From: Sporopachydermia quercuum | Lineage: Eukaryota > Ascomycota > Sporopachydermiomycetes > Sporopachydermiales > Sporopachydermiaceae | Assembly: GCA_001599295.1 (NCBI GenBank) | Contig: BCGN01000004.1 | Coordinates: forward strand, 1,365,676-1,429,675 | Length of the DNA: 64,000 nucleotides | Direction of reading: 5' to 3' | Part shown: positions 1 to 11,928 of the stretch, in pieces | Numbering within the stretch: position 1 is the first letter of the stretch | Layout of the letters: each line of letters starts with the position of its first letter | Program-made: the position numbers and the translations under genes | The notes under the pieces: generated by a model | Database searches by the model: none | What the model was told of the DNA's origin: nothing | Seen by the model: only the letters and a program-made list of their open reading frames with translations

Positions 1-108
1 TTTAGCTTTTAATCAAATTTCTGTGAATACTTAAGAGAAAATTATTTTATTATTCTAAAATAGTACAAGAATTCAATTCCTCCAAGCAATAAACTACCCT
101 CGACACAA

Positions 109-1433
109 TCATTTCCAAACATTAGCATACAAATCGTCTCCAAATGCAATACTACTAGCACCAGTATTAGTGCTAATATTCTTAATGTTTAAAGAAGCAA
201 AGGGATCTAATAGATTTTGCTGAGTGGTATTCGAAGTACTAGTATTTGTAGATCCCAATTGTGAATTATTTCCTGAACCAAGGTTTCTAAATGAGTCTGT
301 ATTATTGGATGCTGAATTCTTTTCTAATGTTAGATTCGATAATGAATTTGATGCCCCCAGTGAAGTAGCTCCTAACGCAACATTCGGTGTAGAACTGGAA
401 TATAAAGACAAAATTGATTTTTTGAGATCTGGTCTTGATGAAGAGGCTGAATTTGTTGACTGAAACTGAGTATTTGAGTTGGTGGCTGGTACCGTTGCAG
501 TGCCCATCAATAAATCAGCAGCAGAAACACTTGTCTTGATTGCAGCTGTTGTTGAGGGTGCCGAAGGGACATTAACGTTAGAAGGTTGTGCTGAGACAGG
601 GGAACCAAAATCCAGATCCAGATCCAACAAGTTAACTGGTTGAGATTGTTGCACTTGAGCTTTTGGTTGAGGCTGAGGTTTGTGATTGAAATGAGAAGCA
701 TGATGTTTCGCCGAAGGTTTAGCTGCTTCAGCTTTAGCAGTTAAACTGGGAGCAGTTACTGGTGCACTAGCGCCCAAAGTGCTGGGATCAGGGATAGTTC
801 TAGACATAGCCCATTTCTTCAATTCGTATTTGGTTCTAATGAAATTCTCAATTTTGCTATTCAATAGTGTTAATCGTTTTTTCGTTCACATAAGAGGAAA
901 GGATTGGATCAGATTCAAATATCATCATTTGAATCTAGCTCTAACATATTGACATATTAACAAAGTAACAAAGTACATACCTATCATCAGGGACATGCCT
1001 TTGACCTAATTTATATTCCCAATATTGATTGGCCTTATCATTACCCCATTTCAACATAGATTCGACTTGCTCCTCAGTCCATGAGTCAAGATCAACAGAT
1101 TTCACTGATATAAAAATTTTCCTTGTTAATAAAACAATATTAATCAGTAATAACTGAACATCACACTTGAACACCACTCACCACATTTAACAAATAACAA
1201 ATCCAGCATAATTTCATACCTTTACTAATATGAGTACCCATACTTCTATGAATACCGGAACATCTAATGCAAATGAAAACACCTAAATTCCAACTAGCCC
1301 AGCGAGGATGATTTGCTGTTTTGCAATCAGCACAGCTCTTGTTTCCAGGCTCTTTCAGTAGAGCTTTCAAAACTAACTTGTGCTTTTCATTTTTTTGCTT
1401 CCGTTCATCAACTGGTCGATTATAGCGTGACAT
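109..1433 (-). CDS. AGE2: ARF GTPase-activating protein, Age2-like (3 exons)
   Basis: Predicted to stimulate GTP hydrolysis by ARF on trans-Golgi/endosomal membranes, as in the Age2/SMAP family. Exons read 1433-1220, 1104-981 and 856-109, giving 361 aa. The ArfGAP zinc finger is complete (Cys34, Cys37, Cys55, Cys58) with the arginine finger in HPRW (Arg44). Splicing inside [13 protein letters not shown] and before SKIENF restores the family sequence, and the tail ends DLYANVWK, close to the yeast DNELFKNVWS ending. Introns are 115 nt (1105-1219) and 124 nt (857-980), both with GTATG donors. I chose the ATG at 1433 because the 27 upstream codons back to 1514 do not resemble the family. The C-terminal half is Ser/Thr/Asn/Gln-rich and probably disordered. 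It is divergent from the cytochrome b5 gene. Confidence 0.93.
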
Positions 1434-3574
1434 TTTTCCGATTAGGTTAATAAATCGCCTAAAAATGTCAGCAATTTCAAACCACTTCCCTTTCAACTTC
1501 ACCAAATCATGCAATTTCTACGTGTACATTATCAAATAAAAGGCTACGCAACATCAATCCAAGGCTATCATTACTACTAGACCAGGGAGGTTTGTTATGG
1601 TCTCTCAAATTTGGTGAGGTGGAAGAAATCGGAAATATTAACATTACGTCTCATCTTCGATATCCGATTGTGTTATCGAACTGACAAGACAGGCAAAACA
1701 AACGAGAGAATAAATAGTGATAAAACAAGTAAAAATAACGGTGCTAACTGCATATATGTTGTAACAATAAAGATGAAAACAGAGAATAAAGAGGGTTCTG
1801 TTTTCTGTAGTATCCACTTATTGGAGAATAACATATATAAAAGTTTTCTACTTGATTTTAGAACTTATTTAATAGTGAGATATTGGGAGGAAGAAAGATG
1901 AAAAGATAGAATATCGAAGTGTAGCAGCTGTGGTAATAATAGTTACCGTAGACTGTGAGGTTTTAGTGTTCTTAATGAGAACATGTTTCTATCCTTGTTG
2001 AAAGGTTCTGGAATGGTTGATGCTTTTAACCATAATTCATTTTGTAGATTTGATGATAGACAGAACTGTAATGAAAATAACACTTGNGAGTAATGGAGTA
2101 AAGTCTTACGACAGATTCAATCAATAAATTAGATATAAGTTGAATTCATAATGGCTCGAACGTTCAGTTGGCAAATTTTTTTTAATTATGTAAATCAATG
2201 TTCTATTCAATCCCTGGATCACTCAGAATCATTGTTCGACTCTTTGATTTACATTTACCCTCTCTGTGTTCATATATGAACATCGTACTATCCTATAACA
2301 TAGAATCAGTAGCTCTTTACCATTACAGCTGATGCAATCTTATAAAACGCTGATTTCAACCTCATTCATCAGATCATGAAATCCAATTTTTTTTGATTGA
2401 AATTTTCCCGTTTTACTCACAATATTACCAACATTAATCATACTAATCTAAGCCATCAACTTTGATGGTGATAGATACAAAACAGCCATGACTTAAATCC
2501 TGATTCACATGACATTTCAACTTTAAAATTATCTAGGTCACAGGACATTAAAACCAGACAGTGAATCATTCTGAGGAAGATTTCCATTCCGTTAGAGAGA
2601 AGAACGAGTGATTCAGCGAACGGAAACAACTCCAAAAGAAGATGCAGCAGTTGAATGCATTCTATAACTTTCAAGAATTAAAATTTTTTTTTTTTTGAAA
2701 AAAAGGTTGCTCTATATATAATTGTATACCACCTACTTTCAATAATCACTAGTATCATTGTTGTGTCTCATTTACTAGAATGCTTGAAATTAACGTTTTA
2801 GAGTTATGTATGTCCTATATTTATTGTTTTCACAATATGACCATCAGTCATTCAACCCATAATTTCAACCTTTGAACAAAAAGATTTTGTTCCAGTCTTT
2901 CATTTCTTCCTGTATACTAATCGCTATTAATATCTGTCAAATGATTTAGTTTTAAAAATAGAAAAGCATTGAAGAACTTTTAAATCTCATTGTTTTCGCT
3001 TGGAAAGCTAGGTCATTCTCTTATAACAGCTAACTCATTGCATTCTACTGGAATAAAACCGGTGAAACTTTGTTTCTCAATTGGGAGGTGTTTCACAAAT
3101 CCCAGTCAGCTCGCGAAAGTTAATTCTACGAATTGGATATCTGCGAAGTCAAACATTAAATAGTGGTGTTCATGTTTCTCTTGTGTATTGACTGAAATTT
3201 AGAACCATTCTATATAATCAGATGAAAGGAAGGAACTGTTCTATCTAATCTGAAGATGATACTCTTTCTTTTTGATATTCGAAACTAGATTGAAAGGATT
3301 TGTTTTGCAGACTGGAATCTATAGGATCGGGCTTCGTTTTGAGAAATATTTCAGCCAACGGTATTTGAACCAGCAAGGAAACGGAGTGAGAAACGATTAA
3401 TTGATCAACTGAAAATCTTTCTTACAGGGTGATATTGGATAACATTTAGGTCTCAAAAGTAAGCTGAAGAAGTTATAACATGTCAGATTATCTATAGATT
3501 CGAGAGCTATATTTGCATAAAGTCGCGGGCTTGCCACATACACCAACCACCTGGCAAAAGAAGTGCTTTCAATA
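1434..3574. other. divergent intergenic region, AGE2/cytochrome b5
   Basis: About 2.1 kb between divergent genes. It holds only short open frames (such as 1611-1901 +, 2456-2674 -) with no recognisable domains or splice context. One ambiguous base lies at 2087. I see no RNA gene or mobile element. Confidence 0.6.
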
Positions 3575-4228
3575 ATGGGATTGACCAGTTCCCCAAGGTT
3601 AGAAGGAAAACCTGAGGCGGATCGTTGTTTTTCAGTGGAGGAAGTACATGTGCATAACTCGAAGGATGACTTATGGATGATAATAGATGGGAAAGTTTAT
3701 GACTGTACCAGATTCATTGATGTTCATCCTGGAGGAGAAGAAGTATTGTTTGATTGTGCTGGATTAGATGCCACAGGTCCCTTTAGGGTATGTTTGTTCA
3801 CTTTTGCTTGGCTTCTGCAATTAATAGTTAATTTTGAGCTTGATTGTGATTCTAACAATAAATAGGATGTTGGTCATTCTGAGGATGCAATGGGAATGCT
3901 TCGTCCTTTGTTCTTAGGATACACTTACAAAGCAGTATGTGATTCAGTTTGCATAAATTATGGTATTTCATTGAAAAAATGTGTACTGACAATATCTTAG
4001 GCTAAACGGAAACGCAGAGATAGTAATACAACAGTAAAAAAATGTGGAACGAAAGATTATAATCATTTGTAAGTAGAACTGCAGAATTTTCTTGTTCAAC
4101 ATTCGTGGTTTAGTTGGTTTGAAAATACTAACCTTGATTTTAGAGGCCATGTTATGCTACTCTGTCTTACAGCAGTAATTGCAGCAATTGGATTTTTGTA
4201 CTTGCAGAAAGTGAAAATGGAGGATTGA
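3575..4228 (+). CDS. CYB5: tail-anchored cytochrome b5 (4 exons)
   Basis: Heme-binding electron carrier of the ER face, likely donating electrons to desaturases, sterol or sphingolipid hydroxylases. Exons 3575-3787, 3866-3934, 4001-4068 and 4144-4228 join to 144 aa. The b5 fold is clear: the core begins at DLWMIIDGKVYD, heme ligands are His51 in HPGG and His75 in DVGHS, and a hydrophobic C-terminal segment (about residues 118-136) gives a tail anchor. Introns of 78, 66 and 75 nt have GTATGT/GTAAGT donors and branch sites TCTAAC, TACTGAC and TACTAAC. A basic linker (AKRKRRDS) separates heme domain and anchor. The N-terminus is about 15 residues longer than in canonical b5. A good CAG/GTAAGT donor lies just after the stop, at 4231-4237. 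Paralogues such as other b5-like proteins cannot be excluded, so the symbol is tentative. Confidence 0.85.
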
Positions 4229-6396
4229 GCAGGTAAGTACGCTTCACTCGCATGCATATTTCATTTACAGGTTCAACACATTCCGCATCTTTTTATTTAA
4301 TCAGTTTACATAATCATATCCCCAACAACTCGAGGCAACTTCATAAAAGATTTATTGAGCTTTCAACAACTGATACAAAGAAAAACTCATACTCTTTACT
4401 CATGTATATATATTTTAGTTGCCATCCCGCTGGTTTGCACAAGGCATCATCACAAAGGCATGTCTTCCTTCTTGCTTCGCTTTTCTTAGTGAAGAGAAAT
4501 TATCATAGCACACTTGCCACAAGAAGAAAACTGTGAGTTGTCACTTGGAAACACATTAAACGGCCTTAGAACCTAACTTGTCATTCTGGAAGCTTGTAAT
4601 CAACTGGCAGCCTGATTCAGCTATTTAAATGGTGGCTCCGCTTGTCCACTTTCTTTGTACAATATTAGGCAACGAATATCTTCACTAGCATAGATTTATC
4701 TTTACAGTCATATTTCATTAATTATAATTATATTATATTAACTTAAGCATTTTCACGGACAGTTCCTTATTGACCCGTTGTATCTGTTCCATCGCTCATT
4801 TGCTCACTTTTCATTTCCCGAAATCAGTTGCCGGAACTGAAAATCTGCAGAACCTTATTTGATATTTATGCAATAGGTGTTTTCATGCATGATAGTGCAG
4901 ATACAATTGCGACAAAGTCATTCTTGAATCATGACAAATTGTTCTCATCGCAACTTCGGTTCTCAGTCTGTAGCAGGGGGAGATGTGAGAAACAGTTTCC
5001 CTCTTCTGGTGTCCAGGTGTTATCTGGACCCTAGGAATTGCAGTAGAAGATTCTGGAATTGACATTGAAGCTGTATATAAACCAATTCCTATTTGAGTGA
5101 ATATACTGTTATCTTCTCCGGTATGAAAAATATAGTCTGGGGTAATGAATAAGTGAATAAACATGATCTAGTTATGAGAGCGTATGACGGTGTACGAGAG
5201 TTATGGAAAGAAAATTAGAAAGTTTACTTTATTAGAATATCCTGTTTTGGTTATTTGTTTCACATAATTGTGTTTACTCCTTTTATGAGGACTCTTGAAA
5301 CCATCGTATTTCTCCGTATACCCTCGTTTCACTCAATTCTCCATCATTTCCGTTTTTTTTTTTTGGTTCAGGACATCAGCTACTTACAATATCACGGACA
5401 TAATTGTTCGCTCTCTATTCATTGCTCCACCGTCCTGTAACAATGATAAAACACTATTAACGCTTATTTGTAATAATTTTTTTTTTCAGTTCTAAGCAAG
5501 CAATCCAATTATTCATATATAGTTACCATTTCACTCTTAATTTTCGCTCTCTCTCCAAGTTGCTCTATCACCTCCAGCACAATCTCATGTCTCATTTCAT
5601 ATCTGTTCCCAATGATATTACTCTTTTCAAGTATCCGGACAATCAATTAAAGTTTGCGTGGAAAAAGTGAAAAATTCAAGAAAAAGCGAGAAGAAATGGC
5701 AAATTAAAACTGCTGCTGTATATATATATATATACGTACATTTGGCATTATCTGGAACTTCTTTCCCAAATCTTTCTTCATAATAATGAACTATCTGAAT
5801 GGCATACTTGCTTGATTTGAATACTTAAATAGATAAAGACATATTGGTTTTGTTTGATTTTGTTATAGCAATTGATCACTACTGATTGGTATGTTTAGAT
5901 AGCAATGTTTAATGAAATTTGAATGAAATGGATGATGAATAATGAAAAATTGATGAATGCTCGATAAGTGGAGGCGAGGGAATAAGATAGTGGATTTGGG
6001 ATCATGAGAGATCAGATATTTGATAGAGATATCGAGAGAAGCATATATGTGAGAAAAGGTTAGGGGACTGTGGCCTATGATCTAGAGTGTGGAAGATGGT
6101 GATCTTGCTTTTGAAGCCCTTTCATCGTATTGGAAATTGAAAAGAGGACTGATCTTTCCACTCTATTATAATACTTTTACTATTCTCTTGTTTTCATCCT
6201 ATATCAAGCATCCATTTGCAACTTAGCATTATTTATCAAGATAATTTCCTCGCAGAAGAGTTCAAGTTTGAAGTGAGCTCTTTACCATGGTTTTTCTCAA
6301 GTATGATTGAATCACATATACTAACATGGTTCTAGATATAGGTTTTCCTTCCGAACCTTTAACCAGTTTTACCATTTAACATACATATCATACACA
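4229..6396. other. intergenic region, cytochrome b5 to HSP60
   Basis: About 2.2 kb. Open frames here (4252-4536, 4828-5034, 4883-5164, 5255-5495) are short, lack domains and overlap on both strands, so I treat them as noise. A TA dinucleotide run sits at about 5719-5734. The last 300 bases should hold the HSP60 promoter; no clean three-unit heat-shock element in register was found. Confidence 0.6.
6273..6335 (+). other. possible intron in the HSP60 5' leader
   Basis: A perfect TACTAAC at 6319-6325 is followed by TTCTAG ending at 6335, and a GTGAGC that could be a donor sits at 6273. The donor is not the common form, so the call is weak. The next AG, at 6340-6341, is an alternative acceptor. 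Confidence 0.25.
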
Positions 6397-8118
6397 ATGC
6401 TTAGATCATCTGTTAGAACATCTTTGAAGACAGCCAAGGCTTCTCCAGCCTTGACCAGATCTATTGCTACCGCTTACAAAGAATTGAAGTTCGGAGTTGA
6501 AGGTAGAGCTGCACTGTTAAAGGGTGTGGAAACATTAGCATCTGCTGTTTCTGTCACTTTAGGTCCCAAAGGTAGAAACGTTTTAATTGAACAATCGTTT
6601 GGTTCTCCAAAGATCACTAAGGATGGTGTCACTGTTGCAAAGTCTGTTACTTTGAAGGACAAGTTCGAGAACTTGGGTGCTAGACTTCTACAAGAAGTTG
6701 CTTCAAAGACCAATGAATCTGCTGGTGATGGTACTACTTCTGCAACTGTCTTGGGTAGATCGATTTTCACTGAATCTGTTAAGAACGTTGCTTCTGGCTG
6801 CAATCCAATGGATTTAAGAAGAGGTTCTCAAGCTGCTGTTGAAGCTGTTGTTGAATTCTTACAAAAGAACAAGAAGGAAGTCACCACCTCTGAAGAAATC
6901 GCACAAGTCGCTACTATTTCTGCCAACGGAGATAGCCACATTGGTAAGTTGATTGCCAGCGCTATGGAAAAAGTTGGTAAAGAAGGTGTCATCACCGTTA
7001 AGGAAGGTAAAACCTTAGAAGATGAATTGGAAGTCACTGAAGGTATGAGATTCGATAGAGGTTACATTTCTCCTTACTTCATTACCGATTCCAAGTCTGG
7101 TAAAGTTGAATTCGAAAATCCATTGCTTTTACTCTCTGAAAAGAAAATTTCTTCTATTCAAGATGTGTTACCTTCATTAGAAATCTCCAACAAGTTAAGA
7201 AAGCCTTTGGTTATCATTGCTGAAGACATCGATGGTGAAGCTTTGGCTGCTTGTATTCTAAACAAATTGAGAGGTCAAGTTCAAGTTGCTGCTGTTAAGG
7301 CTCCTGGGTTCGGCGACAACAGGAAGAACATTCTTGGTGATATGGCCATCTTAACTGGTGGTACTGTTTTCACTGAAGAATTAGATTTAAAGCTTGAAAA
7401 CGTTGAACCTGAATTATTGGGTTCTTGTGGCTCCATTGTTATCACAAAGGAAGACACCATTGTGTTGAACGGTGAAGGTGAAAAGGATAACATTGTTCAA
7501 AGATGCGAACAAATCAGGCAAACCATCAATGAACCTTCTACTACTGAATATGAAAAGGAAAAGCTTCAAGAAAGACTTGCTAAGCTTTCTGGAGGTGTAG
7601 CCGTTATTAAAGTAGGTGGTGCTTCAGAAGTTGAAGTTGGTGAGAAGAAAGATAGATTTGTTGATGCCTTGAACGCTACTAGAGCAGCCGTTGAAGAAGG
7701 TATCTTACCTGGTGGAGGTACCGCTCTTGTTAAAGCCTCAAGAATTCTTGATAAGTTAGAAGTCGCCAACTTCGATCAAAAGCTTGGTGTTTCTATCATC
7801 AAGTCTGCCATCAAACGTCCTGCTAAGACCATCTGTGAAAATGCTGGTGAAGAAGGGTCAGTGATAGTTGGTAAGTTAGTCGATGAATACGGTGATGATT
7901 TCACTGTTGGATATGACGCTGCTAACGGAAAGTTCACTGATATGATTGCTGCTGGTATTGTCGATCCTTTCAAGGTCGTTAGATCTGGTTTAGTTGATGC
8001 TAGCTCTGTTGCCAGCTTATTGGCTACTACTGAGTGTGCTATTGTCGAAATCCCTGCTGACGTGTCCCCTGCTGGTGGCATGGGTGGTGCTGGTGGTATG
8101 CCAGGAATGGGTTTCTAG
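6397..8118 (+). CDS. HSP60: mitochondrial chaperonin Hsp60
   Basis: Group I chaperonin subunit that folds imported proteins in the mitochondrial matrix with Hsp10. It has 573 aa, normal for the family, and can be aligned along its whole length with yeast Hsp60: [20 protein letters not shown] (nucleotide site), [30 protein letters not shown] and EEGILPGGG. Residues 1-25 are Arg/Ser/Ala-rich without acidic residues, a matrix-targeting presequence. The C-terminus ends in the Gly/Met-rich GGMPGMGF tail. It has no intron in the coding part. Codon use is biased to highly expressed yeast codons (GGT, AAG, TTG, GAA), unlike its neighbours. A CTG codon falls at an invariant Leu in the GRAALLKG stretch, which argues for the standard code. 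Its 3' end converges on HUL5. Confidence 0.98.
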   Translation: MLRSSVRTSLKTAKASPALTRSIATAYKELKFGVEGRAALLKGVETLASAVSVTLGPKGRNVLIEQSFGSPKITKDGVTVAKSVTLKDKFENLGARLLQEVASKTNESAGDGTTSATVLGRSIFTESVKNVASGCNPMDLRRGSQAAVEAVVEFLQKNKKEVTTSEEIAQVATISANGDSHIGKLIASAMEKVGKEGVITVKEGKTLEDELEVTEGMRFDRGYISPYFITDSKSGKVEFENPLLLLSEKKISSIQDVLPSLEISNKLRKPLVIIAEDIDGEALAACILNKLRGQVQVAAVKAPGFGDNRKNILGDMAILTGGTVFTEELDLKLENVEPELLGSCGSIVITKEDTIVLNGEGEKDNIVQRCEQIRQTINEPSTTEYEKEKLQERLAKLSGGVAVIKVGGASEVEVGEKKDRFVDALNATRAAVEEGILPGGGTALVKASRILDKLEVANFDQKLGVSIIKSAIKRPAKTICENAGEEGSVIVGKLVDEYGDDFTVGYDAANGKFTDMIAAGIVDPFKVVRSGLVDASSVASLLATTECAIVEIPADVSPAGGMGGAGGMPGMGF

Positions 8119-8270
8119 ACAAACTTAGCATGAAGTGAATGCTAGGAAACTTTTATTTACCTGTAAATACAAATTTGATGATTATTTTATATATCTATAA
8201 TATATATGTATGTATATTTATTATTATATTACTTGTAAGGATTTATTTTTTAAAAGATTAATTTACCCTG

Positions 8271-8290
8271 AAGTACCGTTAAGTACCGTT
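8271..8290. repeat. tandem 10-bp direct repeat
   Basis: AAGTACCGTT occurs twice back to back in the convergent 3' region between HSP60 and HUL5, followed by a partial third unit (AAGTT). It could be part of a 3' end signal or chance. Confidence 0.6.
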
Positions 8291-8409
8291 AAGTTGGGTC
8301 AAATTTTATCTAAATGAATGTCTATGTGATTCCTGAATACATAACGATATATTACTACTAACCCATATCAACTACTAGACAACTAAACATTAACAACCAT
8401 TAAAATCGA

Positions 8410-11400
8410 CTAAGATAAGTCAAATCCTGCTCCCGCATGAATAGAATAAAGTAACTTCTCCCGTATTAATTTCTTGTCTCTATAGTCAGGCAATTTCAAC
8501 AGATTAAAACAGGTCGAGGCTGTGGGTAACCTGCTTTTATCATTTCCAGCACAGCGAATTCCAATCCTTGGTTTCAACGACGAAAATCCTAACAATGGAG
8601 CTCTTGGAACTGATGTAATAAACTTGATTACTTCTTTCCTTTCAGCATTGCTCATTTCTTCCAACACTTCCCACAGTAAACTTATAGTAGACGTCTTATC
8701 CTGAGCTTCTATTTGATACGTAGCATCATACTCAACATTCCGCTTCAGATCGGCTATATCAATCTCTGCTTCGCCTCCAGATACTAATATTTGTAGCTCT
8801 CTGGGATTAAACATGCCTAGCCATAATGGGGAGATGATTTCTGATAATCCTTTAACAAAAGCATTAGATGGAAGATTCATCAAGAAGTTCAGCTTGTAAT
8901 TAGCAATTGCATGCACATAATTCAAGCGATTTGTATTAGTCACAGGAATATTTTTCCCATTAGGAATTAACTCGATACTAATTGTTCTATTGTTTTCAAG
9001 CTCCTGAGTCACTGTAAAGTTGAGACTAATATCATTCTCAACATCATCAGAATATCGTAATAGCTTCAACAGATTATTGTATAGTTCAGGATCCAATGAA
9101 TATAAATCTTCAAACAACAATTTTGATCTAGAAGCCCATTTCTGTAGAAAAAATGAAGCAAACTCAACATCAACTAGTATTCCCTCATATAAGCATTTGC
9201 CTATAATTGTTCCTAGAAATCTGATACAAGCCAGTTGTTCGTTGCGGACTTCGATTTGTCCTGGGGTTAAATACGCATCGGTAATTCCTGTCATGGGATT
9301 CGGATAGATCAAATTATCTGAGGTTTCAGCGAATAATTCAGGTCCAGTTGGATCAAAACCTTCTTTAACAACACTAGTAAGAAACTCTTTAGTTAATCCA
9401 CCACCATCAATACCAGCTTCTTCATTACCAAACTGATCATAGAAAGTAACCGATATGTTCTTCTTTAACTTAGAACCTAAATGGCCCAGCGACTCATATG
9501 CATCAGCAAGCACACTGTTTCTATGAATAATGGCTTTAGGACCATTCTCTCTGGGTAAAAATGGGTTGAAACTATCGGGGTCATTTTGATTCTGTTGTTG
9601 ATCTAAAGCAACAAAGTTCTGGAAGATATCTGCTCTTTGTAGGAATTCAATACAGAAGGGCATTTTTTCAAGTATTTCCAAGAGTCGGAGAATTTGAACC
9701 ATTTCTGATCTATTGGCTGTCCCATTAGTACTAGACTGAATATTGTTGAAGCTATCATCAAGAAGTTTTATCCCTGCTTGAGAAATTATTCTTCTGGTGC
9801 TATTGGAATCTTGTAGATCATTTGATGGAAATACATTTAAAACCAAATCCCGTTCTTGTTCTTGATCCTCTTCTTCATCAGCATCATCTAAGGAAACATC
9901 ATTTGTTTCTTCATTGTTACGTTTTTCTTCTTCTTTAGCAATTAAACCAATATACCTTTTAAAGTCCTTTATATTCTCATCTCGAGTTCCTTTATAAGTC
10001 CAGAAACCTCCAGGAACAAAAGATCTCCTGGAATCACGTAGATATAACTGTTGTAAAGCCTGTAGAGATAGCGTTTTCAGAGTCTTCAGCTTAACCCCAA
10101 ACCGTCTTTTCATAACAAGAGTTTCTATGGCGAGACATTTCCCAGTTTCCGGTGATGTGCAGTAAGAATTCCAGATTAAAGAGAAACAGAATCGTTCAAG
10201 AAAAGCTGCTAATTTCTTTGTGGTTTCCAATGATATGCCAATTGTCGAATTTTCAGATTTCTTACTAGTCTTTTCATCGTAGAACTCATCATCACCTGCA
10301 ACAATCAACCAAAAGGAGTATATTTCTAGAAAAAGAATATAAATATTCCATAAGCTTGAAGAAGTACTCGTAAGGTTATCGGAAGAGTTGTTGAAAGTGC
10401 TGTCAGCTGATCGGTTAGTTGTAGTATCATTGATAGTTTGTAAAAGATCAACTAATGTGAAATCAGTATCAAGCACTGTATTGAATAATTGAGAATTCAG
10501 TAATGCATCAAGCAAATATTTTAAGGAAGACACTGATGTGCCATTGGGAGTATTGATCTTTTGTAGAGATAAATACATTAATAATGAGGCCTTGTTTTCT
10601 GGTAATAGCTGTAAAATCTTAGTGAAGAACAAAGGAAAAACTGTTGCTAAATAGTTTGAGGAAGATAAATCAGTAAACTGGAAATAATTGAATACAAATT
10701 CTCGGCTGGTCAACCACTTTATTAGACTGTAATCAGAACTGTGTATTGACCAGACACTGGATTTCCGATTTCTGTTACCACTTTCTCTAGGCTCTATTGA
10801 GATGAAGGGGGCATTTGGAACAATCACTGGCTTATGAGCAGTATCAGAGGACGTAGCGTCCTGAACAGACAATGAGAAAACGATACCAAGAAGACAAACG
10901 ACATTTGCAAAAGCTGATACTTGGGTGTAGCTCGGAGATGTGGAGTTCTCTGTGTTGTTGATAGGACTTTCAGAAGTAGTTTTGTTTGTTTCACCAATAT
11001 TGCTATCATCTGCAGAGCTGTTACTAAATGCAATACGTAAAAGATTGATAAGAGTCTCCAGCTTGAGACTGCTTGACATGGATTTAAACTTCTTAGCATA
11101 TTTATCATTTGAGTCTAGAATTTGTAGATCTGAATAGAATTCAAATATATCTTTGCTTGCCGTTTTTAAAGCAGCTTGAGATAGGCATTTATACCGTATC
11201 AGTGAACTGAGATGCAGTGCAAAAGGAGCAGGATCCTGGGGTAAATATGTATCAAGCAAATTGTTGAAAGTGTTCCTAATCAATAATTTAGTGTCTTCCA
11301 ATGATATACTTTCAAGAAGAACTAGGAGTTTGATTATCAATTCTTCGAGTAAACTAGAATCAAAACAAGTTACTACCAACTTACAAACCATAGTTAAGCC

Positions 11401-11928
11401 ATTAGTTGCAACTTTCTGATTTGATTCATTTAGGCTTCCATTGTATAAATGTTTGAAACAGTCAAGTAATTTCAATAGTAGTTTATAGAACTGTTTCAGC
11501 ACACTCTCATTCACTTCTGAGATGAAAAGAGAGTTTTCAGATAATATCTCATATACTCTGTTCAAGCATTGCAGAATATCAAACTCAGTATTACCACTAT
11601 TAACAGCTGGAATGAAATTTCTAACAAAAAAGTTGAATTGCTGTAAGACTTCTGCTAATTTCGTGGAATCCTTCTGTAGCGTTTCGTTTGCAGTTTGATC
11701 TAACCATTGAGAGTACAACTGTTTGGCTACTGATCTTTTGATTAAGTATCTTTCCACTGCAGAAGAAATAACAAAAGAAGCATTATCTTGCAGCTTTTGC
11801 TGTGCTCTTTTCTGCCTTTCTATTTGAGACTTCTTTAATAATGCAGCTCTTGAAACAGTAGACTGTTTGCCTCCTAGGTTCACAGTTCTGTTTCGACCTA
11901 CTTGACCTGTGAAATTGAACGATCTCAT
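8410..11928 (-). CDS. HUL5: HECT E3 ubiquitin ligase Hul5
   Basis: HECT-type E3 that extends ubiquitin chains on proteasome-bound and misfolded substrates; the Hul5/UBE3B/UBE3C family. One 1172-aa frame. The N-terminus carries the family start (MRSFNFTGQ...VNLGGK) and an IQ-like basic helix (LLKKSQIERQKRAQQKLQ). The middle is helical and Asn/Ser-rich. The HECT domain occupies about the last 370 residues, with the sequence FGNEEAGIDGGGLTKEFL, a WLGMFNPRELQILVSGG motif and the catalytic cysteine in LPTASTCFNLL (Cys1140). The C-terminus ends GAGFDLS, as in HECT ligases of this type. Length is somewhat above the S. cerevisiae protein because of low-complexity insertions. I see no frameshift or missing key residue. 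Confidence 0.97.
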   Translation of the reverse strand: MRSFNFTGQVGRNRTVNLGGKQSTVSRAALLKKSQIERQKRAQQKLQDNASFVISSAVERYLIKRSVAKQLYSQWLDQTANETLQKDSTKLAEVLQQFNFFVRNFIPAVNSGNTEFDILQCLNRVYEILSENSLFISEVNESVLKQFYKLLLKLLDCFKHLYNGSLNESNQKVATNGLTMVCKLVVTCFDSSLLEELIIKLLVLLESISLEDTKLLIRNTFNNLLDTYLPQDPAPFALHLSSLIRYKCLSQAALKTASKDIFEFYSDLQILDSNDKYAKKFKSMSSSLKLETLINLLRIAFSNSSADDSNIGETNKTTSESPINNTENSTSPSYTQVSAFANVVCLLGIVFSLSVQDATSSDTAHKPVIVPNAPFISIEPRESGNRNRKSSVWSIHSSDYSLIKWLTSREFVFNYFQFTDLSSSNYLATVFPLFFTKILQLLPENKASLLMYLSLQKINTPNGTSVSSLKYLLDALLNSQLFNTVLDTDFTLVDLLQTINDTTTNRSADSTFNNSSDNLTSTSSSLWNIYILFLEIYSFWLIVAGDDEFYDEKTSKKSENSTIGISLETTKKLAAFLERFCFSLIWNSYCTSPETGKCLAIETLVMKRRFGVKLKTLKTLSLQALQQLYLRDSRRSFVPGGFWTYKGTRDENIKDFKRYIGLIAKEEEKRNNEETNDVSLDDADEEEDQEQERDLVLNVFPSNDLQDSNSTRRIISQAGIKLLDDSFNNIQSSTNGTANRSEMVQILRLLEILEKMPFCIEFLQRADIFQNFVALDQQQNQNDPDSFNPFLPRENGPKAIIHRNSVLADAYESLGHLGSKLKKNISVTFYDQFGNEEAGIDGGGLTKEFLTSVVKEGFDPTGPELFAETSDNLIYPNPMTGITDAYLTPGQIEVRNEQLACIRFLGTIIGKCLYEGILVDVEFASFFLQKWASRSKLLFEDLYSLDPELYNNLLKLLRYSDDVENDISLNFTVTQELENNRTISIELIPNGKNIPVTNTNRLNYVHAIANYKLNFLMNLPSNAFVKGLSEIISPLWLGMFNPRELQILVSGGEAEIDIADLKRNVEYDATYQIEAQDKTSTISLLWEVLEEMSNAERKEVIKFITSVPRAPLLGFSSLKPRIGIRCAGNDKSRLPTASTCFNLLKLPDYRDKKLIREKLLYSIHAGAGFDLS

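Noticed and set aside
5900-6396. Heat-shock elements in the HSP60 promoter
   Set aside because: Several GAA and TTC triplets are present, but none form three units in the 5-bp register.
6397-8118. Possible CUG reassignment (Ser or Ala) as in some yeasts
   Set aside because: CTG codons fall at conserved Leu positions in Hsp60 (GRAALLKG) and threonine aldolase (FIFLNL).
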